From: an uncultured Ruminiclostridium sp.
Lineage (GTDB): Bacteria; Bacillota; Clostridia; Oscillospirales; Ruminococcaceae
Direction: 5' to 3'
Assembly: GCA_949878745.1 (NCBI GenBank)
Contig: CATLBH010000028.1
Coordinates: 1-36,438 of the forward strand
DNA length: 36,438 bases
The translations under genes were made by a program, and so were the position numbers. Below, piece after piece: positions 35,867-36,438 of the stretch (the stretch's first letter is position 1; each line of letters begins with the position of its first letter). Below the pieces are notes generated by a model, which saw only the letters and a list, made by a program, of their open reading frames with translations, ran no database searches and was not told the DNA's origin.

Positions 35867-35940
35867 GCGGGTGTAGTTCAATGGTAGAATGTCAGCCTTC
35901 CAAGCTGAATACGTGGGTTCGATTCCCATCACCCGCTCCA
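35867..35940 (+). tRNA. tRNA-Gly (anticodon TCC)
   Basis: The 74-nt cloverleaf has a GCGGGTG/CACCCGC acceptor stem, the anticodon loop CTTCCAA with TCC, a GTTCGAT T-loop and encoded CCA. It reads GGA and GGG glycine codons. Confidence 0.95.
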
Positions 35941-35975
35941 ATTTTTTTATAACTTTAAAATCGGCACATTCAAAT

Positions 35976-36052
<77 letters not shown>

Positions 36053-36100
36053 AAGCTTTTTGCGGTCGAACCCGTCTAAAAAGCTTTTATTTATAAGATG

Positions 36101-36177
36101 GTGGGTATAGCGTAGCTGGTTAACGCGTCAGTTTGTGGCACTGAAGACCAAGGGTTCGAATCCCTTTACCCACCCCA
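36101..36177 (+). tRNA. tRNA-His (anticodon GTG)
   Basis: The 77-nt cloverleaf has the anticodon loop TTGTGGC with GTG and an acceptor stem GTGGGTA/TACCCAC. Base 36100 is G and the discriminator is C, giving the G-1:C73 pair that identifies tRNA-His. CCA is encoded. Confidence 0.94.
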
Positions 36178-36192
36178 CACAAAAAAACAAAG

Positions 36193-36236
36193 AAAACCCG
36201 CGCTGTAAAAGAATTTGCTTTTACAGCGCGGGTTTT
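36193..36236 (+). terminator. tRNA operon terminator
   Basis: An 18-bp perfect stem, AAAACCCGCGCTGTAAAA (36193-36210) with its complement (36219-36236), carries an 8-base loop and ends in GGGTTTT. It lies 15 bp after tRNA-His. Confidence 0.88.
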
Positions 36237-36311
36237 CCCTATCTCTCAAAAGAAAAAAACCACCCTCCAAAACGCAAAAATCCTCCCACAAATGTAAAAA
36301 AATATCTCACA

Positions 36312-36438
36312 ATGCAACACAAAAAACAACACAAAAAACCGCCGCCCGTTTCCAAAAAACAAGCGGCCGAAAAATATCAAAACCTCCTCAAAAACGCCCC
36401 ATACAACTGTGGCTGCAAAACCTTAACTGCTGTTACCA
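36312..36438 (+). CDS. Possible 5' end of an ORF cut by the window edge
   Basis: From ATG 36312 the frame is open for 42 codons to the end of the window. It reads a Lys/His/Pro-rich start and then KYQNLLKNAPYNCGCKTLTA. The second part looks coding, but no ribosome binding site is visible and the sequence is A/C-rich, so chance is possible. It is not recognised. Confidence 0.25.
   Translation, partial: MQHKKQHKKPPPVSKKQAAEKYQNLLKNAPYNCGCKTLTAVT

Overview
This window looks like a chromosomal segment of a Clostridia-type Firmicute, probably an Oscillospiraceae/Ruminococcaceae relative from a gut-like habitat. The evidence is the AGGAGG-type ribosome binding sites, frequent TTG/GTG starts (pheS, pheT, rpoC, rpsL, rpsG), short lipoproteins with Clostridia-style lipoboxes, an Rpn-family nuclease, a TraX-like membrane protein, and the sequences of RpoB, RpoC, S12, S7, EF-G and EF-Tu. 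The assignment is inference from sequence character; no database search was possible.

Layout. 1-606: gene-free repeat zone with a truncated MITE-like element, a long imperfect palindrome and two 110-bp tandem units. 602-3859 (minus strand): an ANTAR-domain regulator, a DUF3810 membrane metallopeptidase-like protein and an SGNH-hydrolase lipoprotein. 4338-5755: a solitary MazF-type toxin convergent with an Rpn-family nuclease, with a hairpin between them. 6054-9511: pheS-pheT. 9652-10923: a PrsA/SurA-like lipoprotein. 11136-13091: an ABC-F ATPase. 13394-16051 (minus strand): a Na/Pi cotransporter with a PhoU-like tail, followed by a degraded gene split by a MITE. 16543-30015: the information-processing core, rpoB-rpoC, a lipoprotein gene, then rpsL-rpsG-fusA-tuf. 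30016-35558: an AT-richer accessory stretch with a relic of the tuf 3' end, a gene with an in-frame stop and a downstream paralogue, a BACON + C39-like cysteine peptidase with a hairpin leader, several lipoproteins and a TraX-family protein. 35867-36177: tRNA-Gly(TCC), tRNA-Arg(TCT), tRNA-His(GTG), closed by a strong terminator.

The core genes supply transcription (RpoB/RpoC), translation (S12, S7, EF-G, EF-Tu, PheST, tRNAs) and ribosome-associated ATPase activity. The usual rplK-rplA-rplJ-rplL block is not upstream of rpoB here; its place is taken by a divergent phosphate transporter gene and a MITE-like element.

The most novel signal is a set of short non-coding elements of three sizes (about 51, 92 and 157 bp). 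All end in TACTAA...TTAGTA or a close variant, and three of the four complete copies are flanked by an exact 3-bp TTA or TAA direct repeat. They look like non-autonomous MITEs mobilised by one transposase family; one interrupts a gene. Other notable points are a 3 x 39-bp in-frame repeat in the RpoC tail, a natural Arg at the S12 position where K-to-R is a known streptomycin-resistance change, and a BACON-C39 peptidase without a recognisable signal peptide.
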